Assembly (NCBI RefSeq): GCF_900105595.1 | Contig: NZ_LT629784.1 | Coordinates: 1,736,001-1,800,000 of the forward strand | Direction of reading: 5' to 3' | Source: Stappia sp. ES.058 | GTDB taxonomy: Bacteria; Pseudomonadota; Alphaproteobacteria; Rhizobiales; Stappiaceae | Length of the DNA: 64,000 nucleotides | The notes under the pieces: generated by a model | What the model was told of the DNA's origin: nothing | What the model saw: only the letters and a program-made list of their open reading frames with translations | Databases searched by the model: none | Shown: one piece after another, positions 25,260 to 34,231 of the stretch | How the letters are laid out: every line of letters starts with the position of its first letter | How positions within the stretch are numbered: the stretch's first letter is position 1 | Program-made: the position numbers and the translations under genes

Positions 25260-28087
25260 GCCGTTTCCCCCTTCGCGGCCGCCCGCAGATCCGCAGCGTC
25301 CCGCCGACGCCGGCGCTGCAGCATGTAAATCGCCCCGAGCAACGCAAGAGCGGGAAAATAGAACAACTCGCGCGGCGGCTGGGAACTGGCAACGGCAAGC
25401 GACTTGACGGTCTGGTCGAAATCGAAGCCCGCGGCCTGCGCCGGTGAATCGTAGACGGCATTGTCGACGATGAGCGAGCCGTCCTGGATGAGGATCTCCA
25501 GGCCGAAGGCCTCGAGCCGCTCCGCGCCGGTTGGTTCGCTCCCGACCGGAATCATCATCGTCAAGGTGATCGGATCACCGACATCGTCGAACGCATCCAC
25601 GGTCGCGCGGAGTTCCGATCCAGGCGGAGCGTTGCCGATCGCTTCCTCAATGTTCACCGGATCGATCTGGTTGAACGGCGGATAGACCATGTCCATCCAG
25701 AATCCGGGCCGGAACAACGTGAAGGCGATCAGGATCAGCGCCGCCGATTCCCAGAGACGCGAGCGCACGAGGAACACGCCTTGCGCGCCGGCCGTGAAGA
25801 CGAGGATCGCGGCGGTCGCCACAATGAAGACGATCACCCCTTCCATGAAAGTGACATCGATCAGGAGCAGATCGGTGTTGAAGATGAACAGGAACGGCAG
25901 CAGCGCGGTGCGAAGCGAATAGAAGAACGCCACGAACCCCGTGCGGATCGGATCGCCGCCCGACACGGCGGCGGCCGCGAAGGAGGCAAGCCCGACCGGG
26001 GGCGTCACATCCGCCATGATGCCGAAATAGAACACAAAGAGATGCACCGCGATCAGCGGCACGATCAGCCCGTTCTGCTGCCCGAGCGCGACAATCACCG
26101 GCGCCAGAAGCGAGGACACCACGATGTAATTGGCCGTCGTCGGCAGGCCCATGCCCAGGATCAGGCTGAGGACCGCGGTGAACAGCAGGATCAGCAGGAT
26201 CTGCCCCTGGCTGAGGAACTCCACCAGTGCGGCAAGCACGGCACCGACACCGGTCTGCGACACGGCGCCAACGATGATGCCGGCCGCAGCCGTTGCAATG
26301 CCGATGCCGATCATGTTGCGCGCACCGGAGATCATTCCGTCGATAAGTTCAGACCAGCCTTGCCCAACGGTTCCGCCAAGGTCCTGGCCGCGGAACATTG
26401 CAAAGAGCGGACGCTGGGTCAGCAGGATGAAGATCATCAGGGCAGTCGCCCAGAATGCGGACAGCGACGGCGACAGCCGCTCCACCATCAAACACCAGAT
26501 CAGAACGAACACCGGCAGCAGGAAATGGAGGCCGGACTTCACCGTCGGGCCGGGCTCCGGAAGTTGCACGACCGGCTCGTTCGGATCGTCCATTTCCAGT
26601 TTGGGAAAGACCGAACAGAACCGGACAAGCCCGACATAAACCCCGATGATCAGGATGGAAACGACCCAGAGCGTCGCCTCGCCGGCCAGCGATTGCAGGA
26701 TATCCATGAAATAGAACAGGCCGAAAGCGACGACGGCCGATCCGCCAAGGACCATTGCGCCCGTCGACAGGATGCGGCCGCGGGTCGACGCGTCGGTGCG
26801 CGCCTGCACCAGTTTCACGAAGGCAAACAGGATCGCCAGCACGATCGCGATCGCAAGCAGGCGCATTTCCGACGATCCAAGCGCCTGGAAAGCCAGAAAC
26901 AGATAGTAGACCCCGCTGGCGGCGGCCATCAGAACCGCAATGGTGATCGCAAACGACAGCAGCGCCCACTTGAGCGGCTTGACTTCGCCTGCACGCGGCA
27001 GGCCTTCCATCCCCTGCTTCAGCGCTTCCAGGTGAACGATATAAACCAGCGCGATGTAGGAGATGATCGCCGGCAGGAAGGCGTGCTTGACCACCTCGAA
27101 ATAGGAAATGCCGATATATTCGACCATCAGGAACGCGGCCGCACCCATCACAGGCGGCATGATCTGCCCGTTCACCGACGATGCGACCTCGACGGCGCCC
27201 GCCTTTTCACGCGAAAAGCCGACGCGGCGCATCATGGGAATTGTGAAGGTGCCGGTCGTCACCACATTGGCAATCGATGATCCGGAAATCAGGCCGGTCA
27301 TGCCCGAGGCGACAACCGCAGCTTTCGCCGGGCCGCCGCTGAAGTGGCCCATGAGCGAAAAGGCAACCTTGATGAAGTAGTTGCCGGCGCCCGCCTTGTC
27401 GAGCAACGCGCCGAACAGGACGAACAGGAACACAAGATCGGTGGAAACGCCGAGCGCGATGCCGAAGACACCTTCGGTCGACAGCCACTGGTGGTAGGCG
27501 ACCGCGTTGAAGCTGGCCCCCTTCCAGGCGAGCAGGCCCGGCGCATAAGGCCCGAGGAACGTGTAGCCGAGGAAGACCATCGCCACGATCATCAGCGGAG
27601 GGCCGAGCGATCGGCGCGTCGCCTCAAGCAGAAAGATGACGCCGAAGACGGCGACGAAAACATCCGTGGTGTTGGGATTGTTGGGGCGATCCGCGAGGCG
27701 GGACCCGAAGAGGTTTTGCACCAGTTCGGTGTCGAAAACGAAGAGATAGAGCGCGCAGGATGAGGCACCGATCGCCAGCAACCAGTCGTAGACCGGAACG
27801 TAACGGCGCGGCGAAGTGCGAAAGGCCGGGAAAACGAGAAAGGCGAGAAACAGCGCGAAGGCGAGGTGTATCGGTCGCGCTTCCCTTCCGGAAAACACGC
27901 CGACCCCGATTACATATGGCAAGGGCGATGCGATCCAGAGCTGGAACAGCGACCATGCCAGCGCCAGGCCCGAGATCAGGAGCGCAACCTGATGATTGGC
28001 GGGATTGCGCCCGCCCGTGTCAACGGAGGCGACAAGGTCATCCAGTTCCGATGAACTGTAATCGCCCTTTGCAGGTTCCTCGGTCAT
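25256..28087 (-). CDS. TRAP transporter permease, fused 4TM/12TM (DctQM) with DUF3394 C-terminus
   Basis: A 943-residue fused small-plus-large TRAP permease driving sodium- or proton-coupled uptake with a TAXI-type binding protein. The first third holds the DctQ-like helices; the DctM part follows with the family motifs GAGNYFIKVAFSLMGHFSGG, SGSSIANVVTTGTFTIPMM and GMGLPTTANYIVVSSLLAPV. The C-terminal 150 residues are a soluble DUF3394 domain (TMMIPVGSEPTGAERLEAFGLEI, quoted in part) ending with one more membrane segment and a basic tail. It follows the binding-protein gene by 102 bp. The substrate is unknown; 4TM/12TM systems often take dicarboxylates, tricarboxylates or glutamate. Confidence 0.93.
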   Translation of the reverse strand: MTEEPAKGDYSSSELDDLVASVDTGGRNPANHQVALLISGLALAWSLFQLWIASPLPYVIGVGVFSGREARPIHLAFALFLAFLVFPAFRTSPRRYVPVYDWLLAIGASSCALYLFVFDTELVQNLFGSRLADRPNNPNTTDVFVAVFGVIFLLEATRRSLGPPLMIVAMVFLGYTFLGPYAPGLLAWKGASFNAVAYHQWLSTEGVFGIALGVSTDLVFLFVLFGALLDKAGAGNYFIKVAFSLMGHFSGGPAKAAVVASGMTGLISGSSIANVVTTGTFTIPMMRRVGFSREKAGAVEVASSVNGQIMPPVMGAAAFLMVEYIGISYFEVVKHAFLPAIISYIALVYIVHLEALKQGMEGLPRAGEVKPLKWALLSFAITIAVLMAAASGVYYLFLAFQALGSSEMRLLAIAIVLAILFAFVKLVQARTDASTRGRILSTGAMVLGGSAVVAFGLFYFMDILQSLAGEATLWVVSILIIGVYVGLVRFCSVFPKLEMDDPNEPVVQLPEPGPTVKSGLHFLLPVFVLIWCLMVERLSPSLSAFWATALMIFILLTQRPLFAMFRGQDLGGTVGQGWSELIDGMISGARNMIGIGIATAAAGIIVGAVSQTGVGAVLAALVEFLSQGQILLILLFTAVLSLILGMGLPTTANYIVVSSLLAPVIVALGQQNGLIVPLIAVHLFVFYFGIMADVTPPVGLASFAAAAVSGGDPIRTGFVAFFYSLRTALLPFLFIFNTDLLLIDVTFMEGVIVFIVATAAILVFTAGAQGVFLVRSRLWESAALILIAFTLFRPGFWMDMVYPPFNQIDPVNIEEAIGNAPPGSELRATVDAFDDVGDPITLTMMIPVGSEPTGAERLEAFGLEILIQDGSLIVDNAVYDSPAQAAGFDFDQTVKSLAVASSQPPRELFYFPALALLGAIYMLQRRRRRDAADLRAAAKGETA

Positions 28088-28189
28088 TGCGCTCCCCCCA
28101 ATTGCGCGTCGTCACAATGCACTGCCCTCGATACGTCGGACAGTCAGCCGGCGCGGAAGGATCGACCTCCCGCGCCGGCGGCGTCCGGA

Positions 28190-29158
28190 CTACATCCAGC
28201 CGCGTTCCTTGTAGTATTTCACCGCACCCTCATGAAGCGGAGCCGACAGGTTGTTCTTGATCATGTCGGCTTCTTTCAGATTGGCGAAGGCGGGATGCAT
28301 CTTCTTGAAGCGCTCGAAGTTCTCGAACACCGCCTTGGTAACCTCGTAGATCACCTCGGGCGAGGTATTGGATGACGACACGAAGGTCGCGCCGACGCCG
28401 AAGGTCGTGGTGTCTTCGTCCGTGCCGGTGTACATGCCGCCCGGGATCGTCGCCATCGCGTAGAAGGCGTTGTCGTCCACCAGCTTGCGGATCACATCGT
28501 TGTCGACGGTGATCAGCTTGGATTCGCACGACGTCGTGGCTTCCTTGATGGTGCCGGCCGGGTGACCGACGGTGAAGACGATCGCATCGATCTTGTTGTC
28601 GCAAAGCGCGGCAGCCTGTTCGGCGGACTTCAGCTCGGCCGCGAGCGCGAAGTCGTCCGTGGTCCAGCCCATCTTGTCCATCACGACCTCAAAGGTCGCG
28701 CGTGCGCCCGAACCCGGATTGCCGAGGTTGACTCGCTTGCCCTTCAGGTCGTCGAAGGTCTCGATGCCGGAATCGGCGCGCGCAACGACGGTGAACGGCT
28801 CGGGATGCACGGAGAATACCGCGCGCAGTTCCTCGAACTTGCCGTCCGGGAACGTGTCCGGCGCCGTGCCGTTGTAGGCATGATACTGCCAGTCCGACTG
28901 GGCCACGCCCATGTCGAGATCGCCGGCACGGATACCGTTGATGTTGGCGACGGACCCGCCGGTGGTGTGCGTGCACTTGATGTCGTGATCGCTCGACCCG
29001 CGGTTCACCAGCCGGCAGATCGCGCCGCCCACCTGATAGTAGACGCCGGTCTGACCGCCGGTGCCGATGGTGATGAAGGTTTCGGCCTGGGCCGCGCCGG
29101 AAAAGGCGAGACCGCCGGCCAGCGCAAGACCGAGCGTCGTCGTCTTGAAAATGTTCAC
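28190..29158 (-). CDS. TAXI-family TRAP transporter solute-binding protein
   Basis: A 322-residue periplasmic binding protein with a Sec signal (TLGLALAGGLAFSGAAQA, cleaved near residue 25) and the family hallmark directly after it: TFITIGTGGQTGVYYQVGGAIC. Further conserved stretches are SGIETFDDLKGKRVNLGNPGSGARAT and SAEQAAALCDNKIDAIVFTVGHP. It delivers substrate to the fused permease encoded next. Two cysteine pairs may form disulfides (ICRLVNR/IKCTHTT; ALCDNK/TSCESK). The ligand cannot be predicted; proximity to sox genes may be chance. Confidence 0.93.
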   Translation of the reverse strand: MNIFKTTTLGLALAGGLAFSGAAQAETFITIGTGGQTGVYYQVGGAICRLVNRGSSDHDIKCTHTTGGSVANINGIRAGDLDMGVAQSDWQYHAYNGTAPDTFPDGKFEELRAVFSVHPEPFTVVARADSGIETFDDLKGKRVNLGNPGSGARATFEVVMDKMGWTTDDFALAAELKSAEQAAALCDNKIDAIVFTVGHPAGTIKEATTSCESKLITVDNDVIRKLVDDNAFYAMATIPGGMYTGTDEDTTTFGVGATFVSSSNTSPEVIYEVTKAVFENFERFKKMHPAFANLKEADMIKNNLSAPLHEGAVKYYKERGWM

Positions 29159-29534
29159 TGCAATGCCTCCCGTTTATTGGCTGCAGATTGAATGGTTCGA
29201 CGTGCCCCAACCGGCCAGAGTGCCGGTCGGTCGAAGCAGATCGACTGTCCGGGACGATCACGTTCTGTGGCATCCGGAAACGACCCGATGATCTGTGGAT
29301 CTTCCACCTGGATCAGGTCCCCGCAACGCCACGCACACTGCGTTCGTCTCGAAACCCGCTGCGAGGCACGGCGAGCCGTCCCTCGCGTGACGGCAAATGC
29401 ACCGTCGACGCTAGGTTAGACTGAAAATTCTCGTTTTTCCAAGCTCTTTCCGGATCAGGTCCCCACGCGCACGCCTTCGCTTCCCGCCGGCGCAAGCGGG
29501 AAGGCCATGGCGGGAACGATCCCTTGATCGGAAA
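29159..29534. other. Intergenic region without recognised gene
   Basis: 376 bp between the TAXI gene start and the end of the next minus-strand gene. It must hold the TAXI-TRAP promoter, but no convincing -35/-10 pair, operator or terminator with a T run was seen. A short inverted repeat CGATC-N4-GATCG near 29510-29522 is close to the stop of the next gene and could be a weak terminator. Confidence 0.5.
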
Positions 29535-29852
29535 CTAATCGCCCTGACGGCCGCCGGAAATCACTTCAAGGAAATGACGGCGAAGCTGATGCTCGTCCTG
29601 ACCGTCCCTGAGGCCCTGTCGCCATTGATCGATAACCAGCCGCAGGGCAAGTGTTTCGCGGGTGTGGGGAAGGCCGGAAAGATAATCGGTGAAAAAATCA
29701 TCCAGAGCGTTGCGATCAAGTGCGTTCTGGGCGATCAGGCCATGAATCAGCGCCATGGTCGCCGCGATGTGCCCCTTCAGGAACTCAAATCCGGCAGCGC
29801 CGGCCATGGGGTCCGCGTTGGAACCCGGATCGTCCGTTGAGGTGTCCGACAT
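29535..29852 (-). CDS. Small conserved-looking hypothetical protein
   Basis: A 105-residue protein without signal peptide or membrane segment. It is predicted mostly helical, with an acidic N-terminus (MSDTSTDDPGSNADP) and an amphipathic body (LKGHIAATMALIHGLIAQNALDRNALDDFFTDYL, partly quoted) ending LRRHFLEVISGGRQGD. The start at 29852 is preferred because GGTGGA lies just upstream; ATGs at 29855, 29864 and 29894 are possible. I do not recognise the family. Codon use looks like real coding sequence. It lies between the TRAP genes and the exported-protein operon. Confidence 0.6.
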   Translation of the reverse strand: MSDTSTDDPGSNADPMAGAAGFEFLKGHIAATMALIHGLIAQNALDRNALDDFFTDYLSGLPHTRETLALRLVIDQWRQGLRDGQDEHQLRRHFLEVISGGRQGD

Positions 29853-30061
29853 CATTCCACCCATTGTTGCAACCGCAAGGTCGGCCGGCTGCATCGTGGC
29901 ACTGGAAACAAATGATCTTTTTCAAGGCCTTGCCTGCTCCGTGAGCACGAGCGACGCCGTCATCCATTTCCGCTTGAAATCCTATACCACCACAGAGTTG
30001 TCCACAAAGCGTAAATGCCGGGACTTCCGCAAAGGCAGGCACGGACTTCAGGCGCCCGCCG

Positions 30062-30967
30062 CTACGTCCCCCTGCAGACTTCAATGGCGGCCGAATAGGT
30101 TGCCCCGCTGTTGATCTGCCTGCCGAAACACGAAAGCCGGCTGTCGGGACTGCGGCTTTCCCGGCACAGATCGGCCGCGTTTCCAGGCCGCCAGTTGGTC
30201 CCGCCCTGCCGGTTCCAGGGCACGCGTCCGCTCATCACATAGTGCATACAAGCCGCCGGACGCACATCCATGCGCAGATCTCCGCAGACCCGGCTCACGA
30301 CCTCCGGAGAATAGGTGCGGGCCTCGTTGTTGTTGTAGGGATTCGGTCCGTTGAGATAATCGCGACAGGCATTCGGACGCGTGGCGTTCGAGCGTTGCTG
30401 CGCCGCGCCTTGCGGGCCGAAGCGCTGGCAGGCCTGAACGAACTGACTGACCTTGGCACGATCGGACTCGCGGATACGCAGTCGCGTGCCTGCGCCCAGC
30501 GACCCGGCATTGATGATCGGATAGATCCGGGAATTGCTCCGGGTCAGCAGGTCAAAGAAGATAGACACCGCCGGAAGCGGGAAACTGTAGCGCGTAACGT
30601 TGTCGCGCGCGTTCGCCGTGGCGATGCGGTCGAGATCGCCGACCACGGAGATGTAGCCGTTGTTCTCCATCACGATCCTCAGCTCGTGCCGGGCGGGAAC
30701 GGTTGCATTGCGATCACGCAACGCGACCGCCGAGGTCAGGTATGGAACGGGCTGCTGCGGATTGCAGAGCGCGGAAAAGCGAATGCTTCGCGAAACCTCA
30801 TCGCTTCCCAGGAACGAGCGCACGCTTGTCGCGGTCAGCCGCGCGCCCTGGCCCGACACGAAGACCTTCCATTCCATTCCCGAGCTGCTCGCCTGCCCCG
30901 TCGATACCTGGAAAGGAAGGGCGGCGAGCGCCGCAAGGGCGGGAACCAATAGTCTTGCCAGTCTCAT
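30062..30967 (-). CDS. Exported protein of unknown function, Cys-rich C-terminus
   Basis: A 301-residue protein with a signal peptide (MRLARLLVPALAALAALPFQV). The first domain (about residues 30-190) runs MEWKVFVSGQGARLTATSV, IRFSALCNPQQPVPYLT, RHELRIVMENNGYISVVGDL and ends GAGTRLRIRESDRAKVSQFVQACQRFG: a beta-rich unit with a Cys near its start and another at its end. The same overall plan is seen in the next gene and in the gene at 39107. The C-terminal 110 residues hold seven more cysteines with conserved-looking ACRDYLNGPNPYNNNEARTY and VRPAACMHYVMSGRVPW. Last gene of a three-gene minus operon, 72 bp after its neighbour. No known function assigned. Confidence 0.75.
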   Translation of the reverse strand: MRLARLLVPALAALAALPFQVSTGQASSSGMEWKVFVSGQGARLTATSVRSFLGSDEVSRSIRFSALCNPQQPVPYLTSAVALRDRNATVPARHELRIVMENNGYISVVGDLDRIATANARDNVTRYSFPLPAVSIFFDLLTRSNSRIYPIINAGSLGAGTRLRIRESDRAKVSQFVQACQRFGPQGAAQQRSNATRPNACRDYLNGPNPYNNNEARTYSPEVVSRVCGDLRMDVRPAACMHYVMSGRVPWNRQGGTNWRPGNAADLCRESRSPDSRLSCFGRQINSGATYSAAIEVCRGT

Positions 30968-31039
30968 GCGAATGAACCCCGCGTGTAAAGCGTATGCCTG
31001 AGGTGAATGGCGCAAATGGAAAGACCGCAGTGCCGGGGG

Positions 31040-31984
31040 TCAGCCCTCGAGCGCATGGCAGGCTTCCAGGAACGGCCGGATTTCGCGGGCGGACCCGCTG
31101 AGGGAAAACGTGTCGGCGATCTCGCCGTTCATCTCGAACCTGACCGTCTGCCCCTTCGCCAGCAGATAGAACAGCGAATGCCGGGAGTTGGTGTAAAGCG
31201 CCGGCGTCTTCGGGTTGTCGAAGAACGGGAGCGGTTCGTAACCGAGATCGTAGGTGACCGGCGGGGTTTCATCCACGCGATAGGTGAGTTTCGGAGTGGC
31301 GCCCTGGCTCAGAGCGTCGGGATACATCAGGAAGAAGGTCTTTATCCGCTTCGTCTCGGGAAGACACGTCGCGACAAGCACGACCTGATCGGTTTCCGGA
31401 ACGGCGAGCGCGAGGACCGGCCGCTCCCCCGCCGGCGACGAGAATTGCCACTTGAACTGATCTTCGACGCTCTTCTGCCGGGGCCCGGGCGCCAGTTCCA
31501 GTTCGCCCCTGTCGGTCGCCTGCTGCGAGCCGGTCGCCGGCCCGGGTCCGCGCGCCAGTTCGTTGAAGCCCACATCCTCGTTTCCGTCATGCCTTTCCTG
31601 GGCATCGACCGTCTGGCCGGGCACGGCCGCGAAATGGGTTTCCCCGTGGCAATGGTTTGCAATGATGCGCCCGTCCGGCGCGCCCTCGAAGCGGAAGTCG
31701 AAGGTGTTGGTGCACGAGATCCCTGTGTCGTCGCCGCGGATCGTGACCTCGACGACGTTTTGCTGGATGGCGCGCCATTCGGCGGCAGCCCCGTTCATCG
31801 ACACTGCGGCGATGGGCGCCGGCGCGGAGAACATGACCCGGTTCTCGACCGCCTGCGAAGCGGCCGGCCCCGCCAGACCGGCCATCGCTAAGGCCGATCC
31901 GGTCAGGACCGCCAGCGAGCGCAGGAGTGACCCGATCCGAACCGACGAGGCGATATGTCGTGGCGTAGACGCTTCAAGAGGCAT
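31040..31984 (-). CDS. Exported protein of unknown function with IalB-like/Cys-pair beta domain
   Basis: A 314-residue protein; ATG 31984 is chosen for the strong GGGGGAA ribosome site 6-12 bp upstream. Signal peptide: LRSLAVLTGSALAMAGLAG...ASQA. The N-terminal domain has CTNTFDFRFEGAPDGRII; after an acidic linker the second domain reads VLALAVPETDQVVLVATCLP ... FLMYPDALSQGATPKLTYRV ... KGQTVRFEMNGEIADTFSLSG ... IRPFLEACHAL. That pattern (PETD, Cys, repeated beta strands, FSLxGS, FLxxC) recalls proteins with an inhibitor- or IalB-like beta fold and matches the middle of the 39107 protein. It starts 20 bp after the upstream gene's stop. Function unknown. Confidence 0.72.
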   Translation of the reverse strand: MPLEASTPRHIASSVRIGSLLRSLAVLTGSALAMAGLAGPAASQAVENRVMFSAPAPIAAVSMNGAAAEWRAIQQNVVEVTIRGDDTGISCTNTFDFRFEGAPDGRIIANHCHGETHFAAVPGQTVDAQERHDGNEDVGFNELARGPGPATGSQQATDRGELELAPGPRQKSVEDQFKWQFSSPAGERPVLALAVPETDQVVLVATCLPETKRIKTFFLMYPDALSQGATPKLTYRVDETPPVTYDLGYEPLPFFDNPKTPALYTNSRHSLFYLLAKGQTVRFEMNGEIADTFSLSGSAREIRPFLEACHALEG

Positions 31985-32004
31985 GACGATTCCCCCCGTT
32001 TCAA

Positions 32005-33228
32005 CTATCGACATACCTGGAAAGCTCCCCGGATTTCCTCAAATCTCCCGCAGATGATCCCGCCCCACTGATACCCGGTGCGATCGCCGCGATAGCGGAT
32101 GCGGAACCAGTCGTAGCCGTTCATCTCCACGCCGGTGTTTTCAAGAAGCGTGATGGTTTCGCCCTCGCTGAGACTATCGACGCGTCCCGCCTGCATGCTG
32201 GGCCCGGACCTCACGATCCCGCCCCAGCTTGCCGCTTCGGGCAGAGCGCCGCCATTTGCGGGCGTCTGCGGTTGGCCGGCGGTTTGCGACGCATTCGATC
32301 GGGTCTCCTGGCGGGCCTTCACCTGTGCGAGATAAAACTCGTAGGCGAGCGGGTTTTCCCGGGAGAGCCGCGAGAGATACCTGCAGATGTCTGCCCCGGC
32401 GGGGCCAAGCCTCGCCCTGGCGCAGGTGCTGAGGGTAAGGGTGGAACTCGCAAGCCCGGGCGGCGGGGTCAGGTCGCCCGTCGGCCGCGTCTGGGAATAC
32501 GGATTCCCATCGGTTGAAAAACCGGGAGGCGGCGGTACCGAGCCCGGGTTTTGACCCTGCCCGCCTGTCGTGGGTTGCCGAGGGAAACCGGGCTGTTGTT
32601 GCTGCTGAGGGTATCCGGATTGCTGTTGCCCGTATCCGGGCGGCGGAGGGGAGGACGGGCGCTGGCCGGCCAGGCCCTGCCCCTGCCCCTGCCCCTGCGG
32701 CGCGCCCCGGTTTCCCGAGCCCTGATTGGCCGGCGGCTGAAAGTTGTCGGCAACCCGCGGGGGACGCTGCCGCCCGTCCCGCGCCACTGTCACCTCCTGG
32801 AACCGGAAGTTCTGGGTCTGATAGGTCATGACCGGCTGGCGGTTGATGCCGAAAATCCAGCTCAACCCGGGCTGGCTATTGATGTCACGCGTGCCTTGCG
32901 CCGCGATTTGTCCGACAAGCTCCGGCTGATTGGACTGCGGATCGACGACATAGAAATCGACGGGCTGTGAGAACGGGTTGATCACGCGCAATTGCACGCG
33001 GCTCTGGGCGCCTTGCGCGGCGCGTCCGTTGTTGGACGGTGCCTGCTGTTGCTGTCGCGGCTGTCCCTGGAACTGCGGCTGCCGCTGGGGCTGAAGCGGC
33101 TGGAGGGGCTCAAGCCGCTGGGATTGCGGCTGCCCCTGCCCGCCCGACTGCGCTGTCGCAGCGTTCGCACCCAACACCACCATCCCCGCAAGCAGGACCC
33201 CATGTTTAAACAACGCCAGCCTTGTCAT
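32005..33228 (-). CDS. Exported protein with VHL-beta-like N-domain, Pro/Gln linker and SH3-like C-domain
   Basis: A 407-residue exported protein (signal LFKHGVLLAGMVVLGANAATA). A Gln/Pro-rich segment (about 28-75) precedes a beta domain VQLRVINPFSQPVDFYVVDP ... ELVGQIAAQGTRDINSQPGL ... FGINRQPVMTYQ, whose layout (backbone N, two-residue sugar-like turn, bulk-aromatic end) resembles the von Hippel-Lindau beta domain family found in bacteria. Then a long Pro/Gln/Gly linker, a helix with two cysteines (STCARARLGPAGADICRYLSRL), and an SH3b-like end: GPSMQAGRVDSLSEGETITLL ... NGYDWFRIRYRGDRTGYQWGG. First gene of the minus operon; 222 bp of shared upstream DNA with the plus-strand genes. Confidence 0.75.
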   Translation of the reverse strand: MTRLALFKHGVLLAGMVVLGANAATAQSGGQGQPQSQRLEPLQPLQPQRQPQFQGQPRQQQQAPSNNGRAAQGAQSRVQLRVINPFSQPVDFYVVDPQSNQPELVGQIAAQGTRDINSQPGLSWIFGINRQPVMTYQTQNFRFQEVTVARDGRQRPPRVADNFQPPANQGSGNRGAPQGQGQGQGLAGQRPSSPPPPGYGQQQSGYPQQQQQPGFPRQPTTGGQGQNPGSVPPPPGFSTDGNPYSQTRPTGDLTPPPGLASSTLTLSTCARARLGPAGADICRYLSRLSRENPLAYEFYLAQVKARQETRSNASQTAGQPQTPANGGALPEAASWGGIVRSGPSMQAGRVDSLSEGETITLLENTGVEMNGYDWFRIRYRGDRTGYQWGGIICGRFEEIRGAFQVCR

Positions 33229-33450
33229 AATATCTTCCCGTATAGGTCTTTCCGACAGCCTACAAAATACAGCGAGGGCTACAACCCTACGTGATTTCTG
33301 ACCTTCCCCCGATGAATGTCACATGAACGCCTTGTTAAAGTAGGGTACACTTGCGATCTGTGAAAAGTCATCGGTCACCATATGCGGCAAAGATCGTAGC
33401 AGCAACAATCAGACGTTCGCACATCTTGAGTCATTCGAAGGGGGGAACCC

Positions 33451-33993
33451 ATGACGCACGTTCTACCAAGGGTGAAATTCAGGACGACGATTTTCAGAAG
33501 TCTTGTCGCCGCGGCCGCCTTTGCCGTCCTGACCGCTGCAACGGCGCAGGCACTCTCCATCTCGATGCAAAGCCCTCTGGAGGGGCGGTGGCATCAGACC
33601 TGGTCCAATGCAGGCAACTGTGCGGACTGCACCGTGACGATCTCGCCCATCGACTCGTATGGCACCAAGCTTCTTGTCGAGGCGAGTAACGGATGGACGG
33701 CTCTCATTTTCAAGGACCCCGATGACTTCGTGGCCATCGGAGCCGGCGCCTGGTCGGAAAGTGTGGGAGGCCTGTATGGGGGCAAGTTCTTCGAGCTGAA
33801 TGCCACCCTTGAAGAGGGCAGCCTGAAGCTCTTCATGGACATGGTCGACCCGGAGTTCGCGACCCCGGTGGAAGCGGCCTTCGTGCGCATGCGCGAACCT
33901 CTCACGCAATACGACTCCGTTCCACGGGCTTACGAGCCGGAAGCCCGCTATGACACGGTTCCGCCCAGGCCCGGTGCACCTGTCGATCGGTGA
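33451..33993 (+). CDS. Small exported protein of unknown function
   Basis: A 180-residue protein with a signal peptide (SLVAAAAFAVLTAATAQA, about residues 17-35). The mature part begins with a beta-rich domain: GRWHQTWSNAGNCADCTVTI has a CxxC pair, followed by YGTKLLVEASNGWTALIFK and GGLYGGKFFELNATLEEGSLKLFM. The tail contains tyrosine motifs (QYDSVPRAYEPEARYDTVPP) similar in flavour to those of the 36699 protein. A GGGGG run lies 6-10 bp before the ATG. It is divergent from the minus operon and 238 bp ahead of the large secreted protein. No family recognised. Confidence 0.7.
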   Translation: MTHVLPRVKFRTTIFRSLVAAAAFAVLTAATAQALSISMQSPLEGRWHQTWSNAGNCADCTVTISPIDSYGTKLLVEASNGWTALIFKDPDDFVAIGAGAWSESVGGLYGGKFFELNATLEEGSLKLFMDMVDPEFATPVEAAFVRMREPLTQYDSVPRAYEPEARYDTVPPRPGAPVDR

Positions 33994-34231
33994 CACGACA
34001 CTGCCTCGTGTCGGCCTTGGGCGTCCATCAAACACCGCCTCGCACGGTAATGACCAAGATTTGCCTTGTTTGACTCGTCTTTCACCTCGGACTTTACTTT
34101 GGGGAAGGCGAGTTCAGATAAAACCTTCGAAAAAAACGTCATCCGAAACCGTCAGGTCGGATCTTTTACCTGAAACACGTTCTGCCTGTCCAAAGAGCAC
34201 ATAAAGCGCGACCGGCATCTGGAGGGGATTA

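Noticed and set aside
25781..27280. 499-codon plus-strand open frame opposite the TRAP permease
   Set aside because: Shadow with His/Gln/Arg/Asp composition typical of an antisense frame to a hydrophobic protein; no ribosome site or family motif.
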